Origin: Microbacterium oxydans
GTDB lineage: Bacteria; Actinomycetota; Actinomycetes; Actinomycetales; Microbacteriaceae
Direction of reading: 5' to 3'
Length of the DNA stretch: 64,000 nt
Assembly (NCBI RefSeq): GCF_000956525.1
Contig: NZ_JYIW01000025.1
Location: forward strand, 62,001-126,000
The position numbers and the translations under genes were made by a program. Positions 34,108-43,365 of the stretch are shown in pieces. Below the pieces are notes generated by a model. That model saw nothing but the letters and a program-made list of their open reading frames with translations. It did not search any database and was not told where the DNA came from. Numbering within the stretch: the stretch's first letter is position 1; every line of letters begins with the position of its first letter.

Positions 34108-34749
34108 ATGGCTCGCATCGTCGTCCTGGGAGGAACCGGCTACGCCGGTCGCCACATCGTCTCGGAGGCCGTGACCCGCGGTCACGGGGTGATCGCCATC
34201 TCGCGGTCGGAGCCGCAGGATCCGGTCGCGGGGGCGGCGTATGTGCAGGGCTCGGCGCTCGACATCGACTCCATCGCCGCGACCTTCGAGGGAGCCGATG
34301 CGGTCGTCTCGGCGCTCTCGCCGCGCGGTGACATGGAGAACAGCGTGCTCGAGGCGCTCGGCACCCTCGCCCAGCGGCTCACCGGCACCGAGACGCGCCT
34401 CGGCGTGGTCGGCGGGGCCGGTGGCAGCCTGGTCGCTCCTGGCGGCCCTCGACTGTTCGATCAGGACTTCCCCGAGGAGTACAAGCACGAGGCGCAGGTC
34501 GGCATCGACTCGCTCGCCCTGCTCGAGGGCTCGGATGCCGGTCTCGACTGGTTCTTCGTGCACCCGGCCGAGGTGTTCGGTCCCTGGGCCGAAGGAGAGC
34601 GCACCGGGAAGTACCGCGACGGCGGCGACGTGATCGTGCGCGACGCCGACGGGCAGTCCACCATCTCCGGTGCCGACTTCGCCGTCGCCGTGGTCGACGA
34701 GATCGAGCAGGGCAACCACCACCGCGAGCGGTTCACCGTCGGGTACTAG
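34108..34749 (+). CDS. NAD(P)H-binding protein, SDR/NmrA-like
   Basis: The 213-residue protein has an N-terminal dinucleotide-binding motif (IVVLGGTGYAGRHIVSEA) and the atypical short-chain dehydrogenase pattern of the YwnB/BLVRB-like group (GADAVVSALSPRG, VVGGAGGSL, FVHPAEVFGP). No YxxxK catalytic pair is evident. It may act as an NAD(P)H-dependent reductase or a redox sensor; the substrate is unknown. An AGGAG site precedes the ATG. It ends four bases into the tail of the convergent DUF4032 gene with no terminator. Confidence 0.78.
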   Translation: MARIVVLGGTGYAGRHIVSEAVTRGHGVIAISRSEPQDPVAGAAYVQGSALDIDSIAATFEGADAVVSALSPRGDMENSVLEALGTLAQRLTGTETRLGVVGGAGGSLVAPGGPRLFDQDFPEEYKHEAQVGIDSLALLEGSDAGLDWFFVHPAEVFGPWAEGERTGKYRDGGDVIVRDADGQSTISGADFAVAVVDEIEQGNHHRERFTVGY

Positions 34750-36053
34750 ACCAGATCGCGCCAGTCGACGGCGTCGTCGTCCTCGTCCGCGAGCGACAGC
34801 GACCCCGTGATGACGGGGAGGCTCATGGTCTCGGTCGGTGGACCCATGATCGTGGCCTCGTCGCGGCGGTGACGCAGCACCTCGTTGATATAGCTCGTGA
34901 GCACCTCGGCGAGCGGCACGGAGCGCCCGTGCGCCTGTGAGAGGTACCAGCGGTGCTCGAGCACCTGGTGGAAGACCTCCGCAGGCTCGAGCTTGGCGCG
35001 CAGCTCATAGGGGATCGCCCGCACCACCGGCTCGAACACGCGGGTCAGCCATTCGTGCGCGTACATCTCCTCGTCAGCCCATTGCTTCGTCGACCGTGCG
35101 CGGAACTCGTCGAGGTCGTTCAGCAAGCGGCGGGCCTGGTTCTCCTCGACGTCGAGCCCGGTGAGGCGGATCAGGCGCCGCTGGTGATGACCTGCGTCGA
35201 CGACCTTCGGCTGGATCTCGACGACCGTTCCGTCGGCCGTGGTCGACATCGACATCTCATCGATGTCGAACCCCAGTGCGTTCAAGCGCTCGACCCGTTC
35301 GGTGATCCGCCAGGTCTCGGCCGACGAGAACGACTCCTGCGCGGTCAGCTCGGCCCACAGCGACCGGTACGACGAGACGATGCCGTCAGCGATCGCGACG
35401 GCGTCGACACCGTGCTCGAGTCGTCCGCCGGCGGCGAGGTCCATGATCTCGCCGGCGATGTTCGTGCGTGCCAGGTCGAGGTCGTAGGAGCGCTGACCGT
35501 CGGTCAGTCCCTCCTCGTGCAGTTCGCCGGTCTCGGCATCCACCAGGTAGGCGGCGAAGGCACCCGCATCACGACGGAACAAGGTGTTCGAGAGCGACAC
35601 GTCGCCCCAGTAGAAGCCCACGTTGTGCAGACGCACGAGCAGCAGCGCCAGGGCGTCGACGAGGCGGGTGGCCGTGTCGGGGCGCAGCACCCGGGTGAAG
35701 AGCGCGCGATACGGCATCGAGAAGCGCAGATGCGAGGTGACGAGCGCGGCGGGAAGCGGTTCGCCGTCGGCATCCGTCCGTCCGGCGATCACCGCGACGC
35801 GGTCGACGCAGGGCACGTCGAGGCGGGCGAGGTTGCCGAGCATGTCGTACTCGCGCTGCGCCATCTCGGCGGTGGTCTCCTTCACTGCGATGACGCGGCC
35901 GGAGAGGTCGGCGAAGCGGACGAGGTGGCGGGAGAGGCCCTTGGGCAGCGACACGATGTGCTCGGAAGGCCATCTTGCGAGCGTGGTGGACCAGGGGAGC
36001 GAGAGCAGGCCCGGGTCGACTTTGCTGGCGGTGATCCGCAGCGAATCCTGCAT
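34746..36053 (-). CDS. DUF4032 protein with kinase-like N-terminal domain
   Basis: The 435-residue protein has a protein-kinase-like N-terminal half: Lys58 in VIAVKET, Glu68 in MAQREYDML, His143/Asp151/Asn156 in LHNVGFYWGDVSLSNTLF, and Asp172 in YLVDAETGE, the positions of the ATP-lysine, helix-C glutamate, catalytic loop and DFG-type aspartate. The C-terminal half (about 230-435) is the conserved DUF4032 region. DUF4032 proteins are widespread in actinobacteria with no established function. Phosphotransfer activity is inferred from the residues. It is downstream of msiK but separated from it by a perfect terminator. Confidence 0.8.
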   Translation of the reverse strand: MQDSLRITASKVDPGLLSLPWSTTLARWPSEHIVSLPKGLSRHLVRFADLSGRVIAVKETTAEMAQREYDMLGNLARLDVPCVDRVAVIAGRTDADGEPLPAALVTSHLRFSMPYRALFTRVLRPDTATRLVDALALLLVRLHNVGFYWGDVSLSNTLFRRDAGAFAAYLVDAETGELHEEGLTDGQRSYDLDLARTNIAGEIMDLAAGGRLEHGVDAVAIADGIVSSYRSLWAELTAQESFSSAETWRITERVERLNALGFDIDEMSMSTTADGTVVEIQPKVVDAGHHQRRLIRLTGLDVEENQARRLLNDLDEFRARSTKQWADEEMYAHEWLTRVFEPVVRAIPYELRAKLEPAEVFHQVLEHRWYLSQAHGRSVPLAEVLTSYINEVLRHRRDEATIMGPPTETMSLPVITGSLSLADEDDDAVDWRDLV

Positions 36054-36087
36054 GGAGCTCCCTGGATGAGTGGGCGGGGAAACGAGA

Positions 36088-36124
36088 ACGCGGCGCAGGC
36101 GACCGAAGTCAGCCTGCGCCGCGT
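36088..36124 (-). terminator. Perfect 13-bp terminator after msiK
   Basis: acgcggcgcaggc (36088-36100) and its exact complement (36112-36124) flank an 11-base loop, just beyond the msiK stop on the minus strand. Confidence 0.85.
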
Positions 36125-36136
36125 GCGTTGAACCGA

Positions 36137-37240
<1,104 letters not shown>

Positions 37241-37255
37241 GATGCTTCTCCTTCA

Positions 37256-37331
37256 CCGGCAGGTACGTGCCGGACGATCCGTAGTGATGGAATCGGCGGA
37301 ATGACCCGCCGCGACCCGACGTTGGGTCGGG
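37256..37331 (-). promoter_or_regulatory. Three-hairpin 5' leader of msiK (possible msiK RNA motif)
   Basis: Stems are ccggca/tgccgg (37256-37261 with 37268-37273), cggcgg/ccgccg (37294-37299 with 37306-37311) and cccgac/gtcggg (37315-37320 with 37326-37331). A CATACT -10-like box is at 37340-37335 on the minus strand, so all three would be in the leader RNA. A conserved 'msiK' RNA motif has been described upstream of actinobacterial msiK genes; whether this leader matches its consensus cannot be judged by eye. Confidence 0.5.
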
Positions 37332-37472
37332 ATCAGTATGACACGAACAGTGGCACCTGGGTATTTCTCAGACTGACTGGTTAACATCGAACCCGGCCGC
37401 GTGTTCGCGGCGATCGTCGCCAGAGAGTGATGGTCGGGGCCAACCCGGACCCCCTGAGACTCAAGAGGAACG

Positions 37473-38435
37473 ATGTCGAGCGACGAAACGCCGAACGTCC
37501 CCACACCTCGCAATTCTCGCGAGGCCGTGCGGGAGAAGGCACAGCAGGTGCACGCGCAGCAGTCCAGAGCGCGCATCATGCGACGGATCATCATCGGTGC
37601 GGTCGCCGTGATCGCGGTCGGTGCCATCGGCACAGCAGTGACGCTCGCCGTGTCGGCGCAGGTCTCGAAGCCGCAGCTGATGCCGAGCGGCATGGACGGG
37701 GACGGCGTCGTCGTCACCGACATCACCGCCGCAGCGAGCTCGGACGAGACGCTCACGACACCCGCTCCTGATGCCACGGACGCAGGTGCCGAGGAGGCCC
37801 AGCCCACGCCGGAGCCGACGGCCTCTGATCGAGTGGACATCCACATCTACGTCGACTACCTGTCGCCGGATGCCGGAGAGTTCGAGCGCGCGAACGCCCG
37901 CCAGCTCACCAACTGGATCAGCGAGGGCGCTGTGACCGTGAGCTATCACCCGGTCGCGCTGCTCACCGCCAGCTCCAACGGCACGAAGTACTCGTTGCGT
38001 GCGGCAGCCGCCGCGGCGTGCGTCGCGACGCATTCGCCGGAGAAGTTCTACGCCTTCAACCACGACCTGCTCGATGACCAGCCCAAGGTCGGCAGCGACG
38101 GACTCTCCGACGTCCAGCTGGCTGACGTCGCCGGCGCGGTCGGCGTGGACAACGGCAAGGCCGTGCGCTCCTGCATCGAGAACTCCGACTACGTGACCTG
38201 GGCGAAGGATGCGACCACCCGCGCACTCGACGGTCCGCTCGCCGGATCCGACGACCTGGTGCTCACTTCCGCGCCGATGATCGTGGCCAACGGTGAGGCC
38301 TACGTCGGCGCGCTCGACGACCCGGCCGAGTTCTCGCAGTTCGTGCTGACCGTTGCGAGCGACGCCTACTACAAGGCATCGCCCACCCCGACGCCGTCGC
38401 CGAGTGTGGAGCCGACCGAGACTCCGGCTCCGTAG
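37473..38435 (+). CDS. DsbA-like membrane-anchored thioredoxin-fold protein lacking the CXXC site
   Basis: The 320-residue protein has a cytosolic N-terminus, one transmembrane helix (about residues 37-62), a Thr/Pro-rich linker, and a DsbA/DSBA-like domain (about 120-300: VDIHIYVDYLSPDAGEFERAN, VTVSYHPVALL, STSAPMIVANGEAYVGAL-type cis-proline loop). Where DsbA proteins have CxxC, this one has Ser131-Pro-Asp-Ala134. Two other cysteines remain (AACVATH and RSCIENS). It may be a chaperone or binding module rather than an oxidoreductase. It is divergent from msiK, and tRNA-Thr follows. Confidence 0.8.
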   Translation: MSSDETPNVPTPRNSREAVREKAQQVHAQQSRARIMRRIIIGAVAVIAVGAIGTAVTLAVSAQVSKPQLMPSGMDGDGVVVTDITAAASSDETLTTPAPDATDAGAEEAQPTPEPTASDRVDIHIYVDYLSPDAGEFERANARQLTNWISEGAVTVSYHPVALLTASSNGTKYSLRAAAAAACVATHSPEKFYAFNHDLLDDQPKVGSDGLSDVQLADVAGAVGVDNGKAVRSCIENSDYVTWAKDATTRALDGPLAGSDDLVLTSAPMIVANGEAYVGALDDPAEFSQFVLTVASDAYYKASPTPTPSPSVEPTETPAP

Positions 38436-38476
38436 GTTCGGACTGCGTCTCCGCCATCGGTAAGCTGGTGGCACCC

Positions 38477-38549
38477 GCCGACTTGGCGCAATTGGTAGCG
38501 CACCGTACTTGTAATACGGGGGTTGCAGGTTCAAGTCCTGTAGTCGGCA
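38477..38549 (+). tRNA. tRNA-Thr (anticodon TGT)
   Basis: The acceptor GCCGACT pairs with AGTCGGC, with discriminator A. The anticodon stem CCGTA/TACGG encloses CTTGTAA, giving TGT. The T loop TTCAAGT is normal. CCA is not encoded. Confidence 0.95.
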
Positions 38550-38559
38550 CCCGATAGCA

Positions 38560-38593
38560 GACCCGGCTCCCGCGATTCCGGGGGAGCCGGGTC
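38560..38593 (+). terminator. Terminator after tRNA-Thr(TGT)
   Basis: gacccggctcc pairs with ggagccgggtc (11 bp, 12-base loop) ten bases downstream of the tRNA, followed by tt. Confidence 0.8.
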
Positions 38594-38653
38594 TTCGCTC
38601 TCCGACGATCGTCGTTTCACTGTGTCGGCGGCGGGTCGGTTTCCGATTGCTGG

Positions 38654-38659
38654 CAGGAT
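38654..38659 (+). promoter_or_regulatory. -10 box (CAGGAT), leaderless promoter
   Basis: CAGGAT ends six bases before GTG 38666. Confidence 0.4.
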
Positions 38660-38665
38660 AGCCGG

Positions 38666-39709
38666 GTGTCTTCCTTCGATGTCCGGGCGAACAGCTTCGG
38701 GTTCCTTCGTCTTGCGTTCGCGGTGCTCGTCGTCGTGGCTCATTCGTGGCCGCTCGGCGGGTTCGGAGCCGACCCGGGCCGCGAGGACAACAATCTCGGC
38801 ATCCTCGCCGTCGAGGCGTTCTTCGCCCTTTCCGGATTCCTGATCACGATGAGCGGTACTCGGCTGTCGGTCGGGCGGTTCTTCTGGCACCGCATCCTAC
38901 GTATCTTCCCCGGATACTGGATGTCGCTCGTCGTGGTGGCGCTGGTGCTGGCGCCGATCGTGTGGCGCACATCCCACGGTCTCTCGGAGTACCTCGGAGC
39001 AACACCACCCCCGAGCGGGTTCCTGTTCACGAACGCGCTGCTGGTGCAGAACCAGATCGGCATCGGGGATACGCTCGGCGGCAATCCGTTCCCATCGATG
39101 TGGAACGGTCCGCTGTACACGCTGCCGTTCGAGTTCGCCTGCTACCTGTTGATCGGGCTGCTGATGGCTGGACGTGTGCTCTCCGGTCGGATGGTTGCGG
39201 TCCTCGCGGGCGTGGCCTGGCTGTGGGTGCAACTCGCTCAGATCGGCGCACTCGGCGTCTACGACGATCGGCAGGCGAAGTTCACGCTCTGCTTCCTCAT
39301 CGGATCGGCGATCTATTTCGCGAAGGAACGCCTCCTCGCGGGCATGCGCTGGTTGCCCCCTCTCGCCCTCGTGGTGTTCGTCGGCACGTACCTGTCGTGG
39401 GGGTTCCAGCAGGTCGGCCTCGTCGCGTTCCCGTACCTCGTTCTGTGGGTTGCCTATCACCTGCCGTTCCGATCGGTCGGGCGGAAACATGATTTCTCCT
39501 ACGGCATCTATGTCTACGGGTGGCCGGTTCAGCAGCTCGCCGCGTACTTCGGGGCGAATGATCTCGGCCTCGTGGCGTACATGCTGATCTCGCTCGCTGG
39601 AACGCTCGTCCTCGCAGTGGCCAGTTGGTTCCTCATCGAGTCGCAGGCCCTCAAATGGAAATCGAGCGATGCGCTGTCGTGGTTCCGCGCAGAACGCGTC
39701 CGCGTCTGA
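38666..39709 (+). CDS. Acyltransferase 3 family membrane protein (OatA/WecH-like)
   Basis: The 347-residue protein has about ten hydrophobic segments. The catalytic motif comes early (LRLAFAVLVVVAHSWPLGG, with His) and FWHRILRIFPGYWMSL follows, both hallmarks of acyltransferase family 3, which transfers acetyl or other acyl groups to extracytoplasmic sugars. It has no SGNH hydrolase domain. The substrate may be cell-wall glycan or exopolysaccharide (inference). GTG 38666 is chosen from the CAGGAT box. It is a single gene. Confidence 0.85.
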   Translation: MSSFDVRANSFGFLRLAFAVLVVVAHSWPLGGFGADPGREDNNLGILAVEAFFALSGFLITMSGTRLSVGRFFWHRILRIFPGYWMSLVVVALVLAPIVWRTSHGLSEYLGATPPPSGFLFTNALLVQNQIGIGDTLGGNPFPSMWNGPLYTLPFEFACYLLIGLLMAGRVLSGRMVAVLAGVAWLWVQLAQIGALGVYDDRQAKFTLCFLIGSAIYFAKERLLAGMRWLPPLALVVFVGTYLSWGFQQVGLVAFPYLVLWVAYHLPFRSVGRKHDFSYGIYVYGWPVQQLAAYFGANDLGLVAYMLISLAGTLVLAVASWFLIESQALKWKSSDALSWFRAERVRV

Positions 39710-39832
39710 CATCGGGCTCGACGAAGGGCCGCGTCTCAGTAATCGTCTGGGCGCGCTGAGCAAGCTCCTGAGCATCGCCGCAACACACCGTCACAGGGGA
39801 ATGCCGCTCGGCATGAGGCCGTTGTCGAGAGC

Positions 39833-40786
39833 ATGACTCGTATCGGAACCAGTGACCTCAACGTCTTCCCGCTCTCGCTCGGTGGCAACGTCTTCGGCTG
39901 GACGGCCGACCGCGACGCCTCGTTCGCCGTGCTCGACGCCTTCACGGCAGGCGGGGGCGACTTCATCGACACCGCCGATGCGTACAGTGCCTGGGTCCCG
40001 GGCAACTCGGGTGGAGAGAGCGAGACGATCATCGGCGAGTGGCTCGCCTCGCGCAAGCCGCAGAACGTCGTCGTCGCGACCAAGGTCAGCCAGCACCCGG
40101 ACTTCAAGGGTCTCGCCGCCGCGAACGTCCGCAAAGCAGCCGAAGCCTCGCTCGCCAGACTGGGCGTCGACGCGATCGACCTCTACTACGCGCACTTCGA
40201 CGACGAGACGGTTCCCCTCGAAGAGACCGTCGGCGCCTTCGGACAGCTCGTCACCGATGGACTCGTGAAGAACATCGCCGTCTCGAACTACACTGGCGAT
40301 CGCATCCGCGAGTGGATCGAGATCGCGGAGCGCACGGGCGTTGCCCTGCCGGTCGCGGTGCAGCCGCATTACAACCTCGTGCACCGCAACGAGGTCGAGG
40401 AGACGATCATCCCGGTCGCAGAGGAGTTCGATCTCGGGCTGGTGCCGTATTACTCGCTCGCGAGCGGATTCCTGACCGGCAAGTACCGGTCGACGGATGC
40501 AGCGGGTCACGAGTCGCCGCGAGCGCAAGGCGCAGCCAAGTACGCCACGGATGCCGGACTGCGCATCATCGACGCCCTCGAGGAGATCGGACAGGCGCAC
40601 GGCGCATCCATCGCCGCGACGTCGCTCGCGTGGCTCCGTGCGCAGCCGACCGTCGCGGCCCCGATCGCGAGCGCCCGCACTGTCGAGCAGGTGCCGGATC
40701 TGCTTGCCGGTGCGCGTCTCGAGCTCACCGCCGACGAGGTGCAGACGCTGAACGCGGTCTCGGAGTGGACTCCCACGCACGCGTGA
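39833..40786 (+). CDS. Aldo/keto reductase
   Basis: The 317-residue NADP(H)-dependent oxidoreductase has a TIM-barrel layout with the catalytic tetrad visible: Asp and Tyr in FIDTADAYSAW, Lys in VVATKVS and His in DLYYAHFDD. The late motifs GLVPYYSLASGFLTGKYR and PIASARTVEQV (cofactor-binding) are typical of the AKR class near YajO/Tas. The substrate is unknown. A terminator hairpin follows. The 123-base upstream spacer holds nothing I recognise. Confidence 0.88.
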   Translation: MTRIGTSDLNVFPLSLGGNVFGWTADRDASFAVLDAFTAGGGDFIDTADAYSAWVPGNSGGESETIIGEWLASRKPQNVVVATKVSQHPDFKGLAAANVRKAAEASLARLGVDAIDLYYAHFDDETVPLEETVGAFGQLVTDGLVKNIAVSNYTGDRIREWIEIAERTGVALPVAVQPHYNLVHRNEVEETIIPVAEEFDLGLVPYYSLASGFLTGKYRSTDAAGHESPRAQGAAKYATDAGLRIIDALEEIGQAHGASIAATSLAWLRAQPTVAAPIASARTVEQVPDLLAGARLELTADEVQTLNAVSEWTPTHA

Positions 40787-40803
40787 TCCACATCTGAGCT
40801 GTC

Positions 40804-40836
40804 GAGCCCGGCCGCGCGTGCGCGCGTGCCGGGCTC
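40804..40836. terminator. Terminator between convergent genes
   Basis: gagcccggc and gccgggctc form a 9-bp stem separated by a 15-base alternating GC loop. Confidence 0.75.
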
Positions 40837-40838
40837 AC

Positions 40839-41795
40839 TCATCTCTCGATGGAGAACGTGACGCCGGCGCCCAAGACACGAAGACGGTCGGTCAAGGCCT
40901 GGAGATTTCCGGATCCGCCGCCGGAGATCTGGAACTCGCCTCCTGTGATGGCGCTCATCACGACAGGCGCGGTGATCACGCCGCTGAGATCGACGATCGC
41001 GATCTGAGCGGTGCCGAGGGGCGCGATCTCGGCCGTCCAGTCAGCGAGCTCCTGCGCGCCATCCGCGCTGAGGACGACCGAGACGGCGTCGCCGGAGAGC
41101 GCGACCTCCGAGATGTCCGTGCCCGACATCCGTGGACCGGAATCGAAGACGTACTGTGTCTGGTCGGCATCGTCGCAGGCGAGCGTCTGCCCACCGGTCG
41201 TCGCGCTGCCGAATGGAAGATCGGCACAGGAGACGGCTGTATCCCCGCCGCCGCTGCCTGGCCGCACCTCGTCCACCGCGTAGAACCCATCCGTCAATGG
41301 TGAGGTCAGTGACGTGGTGAACTCCTCGATGAGCGTGTCGGTCGTCCCCTCAGCGAAGGTCACAATGACGGTGTCGTCGTCGACGACGGCATCGGCGAGA
41401 TCCAGACCCGCATTCGCGGCCTGCAGCTCGACAAGTGATCGCGCTGCAGTGAGCGTCTCATCATCGAGCTCGCCGTCGGCGCTCACCTCGAGCACGATCG
41501 AGTCGCCGGGCGCAGGCGGCGCCGGTTCCGAGGGGTCATCCGAGGTGGCCACGGTGAACAGCGTTGCTCCCGCCCAGATGAACAGCGCGATCAGCAGCGT
41601 CCAGACCAGACTGAGGACGGCGCCCGCCACGATGGCGACCGTCGCGACCAGCGTCGGGCCACCCTCGCGCTTCGCCTTCGATCGAGCGACGAGTGCGAGG
41701 ACGAGGCCGAGGATGGGGAGCAGCACCGCGAGAACGAGGGATGCGATGGACAGTCCGCTGGTACGTGGTTCGGTATCGGGCCGCTGGTAGCTCAT
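40839..41795 (-). CDS. Membrane protein with DUF4190-like N-terminus and SecD-P1-head-like domain
   Basis: The 318-residue protein starts with two transmembrane helices in DUF4190 style (SGLSIASLVLAVLLPILGLVLALVARSKAKR, then GPTLVATVAIVAGAVLSLVWTLL). An acidic linker and an extracytoplasmic part follow. Its last region (about 230-305) reads VSVVLSADGAQELADWTAEIA, QIAIVDLSGVITAPVVMSAITGGEFQISGG, like the P1 head subdomain of SecD/SecDF. There are no SecD pore helices, so it is not a translocase itself. The function is unknown. An AGGAG site precedes the ATG. Confidence 0.75.
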   Translation of the reverse strand: MSYQRPDTEPRTSGLSIASLVLAVLLPILGLVLALVARSKAKREGGPTLVATVAIVAGAVLSLVWTLLIALFIWAGATLFTVATSDDPSEPAPPAPGDSIVLEVSADGELDDETLTAARSLVELQAANAGLDLADAVVDDDTVIVTFAEGTTDTLIEEFTTSLTSPLTDGFYAVDEVRPGSGGGDTAVSCADLPFGSATTGGQTLACDDADQTQYVFDSGPRMSGTDISEVALSGDAVSVVLSADGAQELADWTAEIAPLGTAQIAIVDLSGVITAPVVMSAITGGEFQISGGGSGNLQALTDRLRVLGAGVTFSIER

Positions 41796-41807
41796 GTCGT
41801 CTCCTGC

Positions 41808-43286
41808 TCAGTCCGCATCGGTCGTGTCGTCGCGCAGGTACGCGACGTGTGCCGCGTGCCGGGTCAGGTGGTTCGTCGAACGACGCACGAAGAGCCAGGC
41901 AACGAAGAGCAGCGCGAACCAGATCGGCGTGACCAGCAGCGCGGTGAGCGTATCGGGCTGCGTCGTGAGCGCCCACAGCACGAACACGAAGAACGCGAGC
42001 ACGACGAAGACCATGACGGTGCCGCCCGGCATCTTGAACGCGGAGCTCGCCGCCTTGTCCGGGCGGTTGCGTCGATACGACAGGTAGCTGCACAGGAAGA
42101 TCGTCCACACGAACATGAAGCACACAGCGGAGACCGTGGTGACCATGTCGAAGGCGGTCCCGATGTCCTCTCCCGCGTAGATCAGCACGATGCCGGAGAG
42201 CAGCAGGATGCACGACAGGAACAGCGCGTTCTGCGGCACCCGCCGCTTCGACAACCGTGCGAACAGGCGAGGGGCGTCGCCGTCCTGCGCAAGGCCGAAC
42301 ACCATGCGCGAGGTGGAGTAGATGCCCGAGTTGGCGCTCGACATCGCCGATGTCAGCACCACCAGATTCACGACGGTCGCGGCGATGCCCAGACCGGCCA
42401 GGGCGAACATCGCGATGAACGGGCTCTCGCCGGCGACGTACTCCGTCCACGGCGTCACGGCCATCAGGATGATCAGCGCGCCGACGTAGAAGAGCAGGAT
42501 GCGGATCGGGATCGCATTGATCGCCTTCGGCAGGTTGCGCTTCGGATCCTTGGTCTCGGCGGCCGCGGTGCCGACCAGTTCGACTCCGACGAATGCGAAC
42601 ACCGCGATCTGGAAGCCGGCGACGAAGCCCATGAAGCCGTGCGGGAACATCCCGCCGTGGTCCCAGAGGTTCGCGAAGCTGGCGGTGCCGGCATCGTGCT
42701 GGAACCCGGTGAAGATCATCACGAGACCCGTGACGATGAGCGCGACGATCGCGATGATCTTGATCAGCGCGAACCAGAACTCCATCTCGCCGAAGGCCGC
42801 CACGGTCGGAAGGTTCAACGCGAGCAGGATCACGATGACGGCGAGGCCGGGGATCCACAGCGGGATGCCCGGGATCAGCGCATCCGTGTACCCGGCGATC
42901 GCGATCACATCGGCGACACCGGTGACGACCCAGCAGAACCAGTACGTCCACCCGGTGAAGAACCCGGCCCACGGCCCGAGCAGGTCGCTCGCGAAGTCGC
43001 TGAAGGACTTGTACTTCAGGTTCGACAGCAGCAGCTCGCCCATCGCGCGCATCACGAAGAACAGCATGAATCCGATGATCATGTAGACGAAGATCACGGA
43101 TGGTCCGGCGACCGAGATGGTCTTGCCGCTGCCCATGAACAGGCCGGTGCCGATGGCCCCGCCGATCGCCAGCAGTTGGATGTGACGGTTGCTGAGCGCG
43201 CGGCGCAGGTGCTGCTCGTCGCCCTCCGTCGTGTGATCACCCGTCGTGGTGCGGTCATTGCTCGTCACGGTGGCCCCCTCGGTCAT
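41808..43286 (-). CDS. cycA: D-serine/D-alanine/glycine-type amino acid permease
   Basis: The 492-residue APC-superfamily permease has about 12 helices. Its first 130 residues are strikingly close to CycA (HIQLLAIGGAIGTGLFMGSGKTISVAGPS, FVMRAMGELLLSNLKYKSFSDFASDLLGPWAGFFTGWTYWFCWVVTG). It should import small neutral amino acids including D-alanine and glycine with protons. The cytosolic tail (TRHAAHVAYLRDDTTDAD) is short. It may share a transcript with the downstream SecD-head protein gene, 12 bases away. Confidence 0.9.
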   Translation of the reverse strand: MTEGATVTSNDRTTTGDHTTEGDEQHLRRALSNRHIQLLAIGGAIGTGLFMGSGKTISVAGPSVIFVYMIIGFMLFFVMRAMGELLLSNLKYKSFSDFASDLLGPWAGFFTGWTYWFCWVVTGVADVIAIAGYTDALIPGIPLWIPGLAVIVILLALNLPTVAAFGEMEFWFALIKIIAIVALIVTGLVMIFTGFQHDAGTASFANLWDHGGMFPHGFMGFVAGFQIAVFAFVGVELVGTAAAETKDPKRNLPKAINAIPIRILLFYVGALIILMAVTPWTEYVAGESPFIAMFALAGLGIAATVVNLVVLTSAMSSANSGIYSTSRMVFGLAQDGDAPRLFARLSKRRVPQNALFLSCILLLSGIVLIYAGEDIGTAFDMVTTVSAVCFMFVWTIFLCSYLSYRRNRPDKAASSAFKMPGGTVMVFVVLAFFVFVLWALTTQPDTLTALLVTPIWFALLFVAWLFVRRSTNHLTRHAAHVAYLRDDTTDAD

Positions 43287-43365
43287 TGCACGTGCTGATG
43301 CAGGCTAGTCGAACCGGGCGCAGCCGCACGAACCCGGGACCGTGGGTCGGGGACCCCGGATGCCG

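Noticed and set aside
43303..43355. Hairpins between cycA and the regulator gene
   Set aside because: The gggtcggggacccc-type pairing is short and could be chance in GC-rich DNA; not listed as a terminator.
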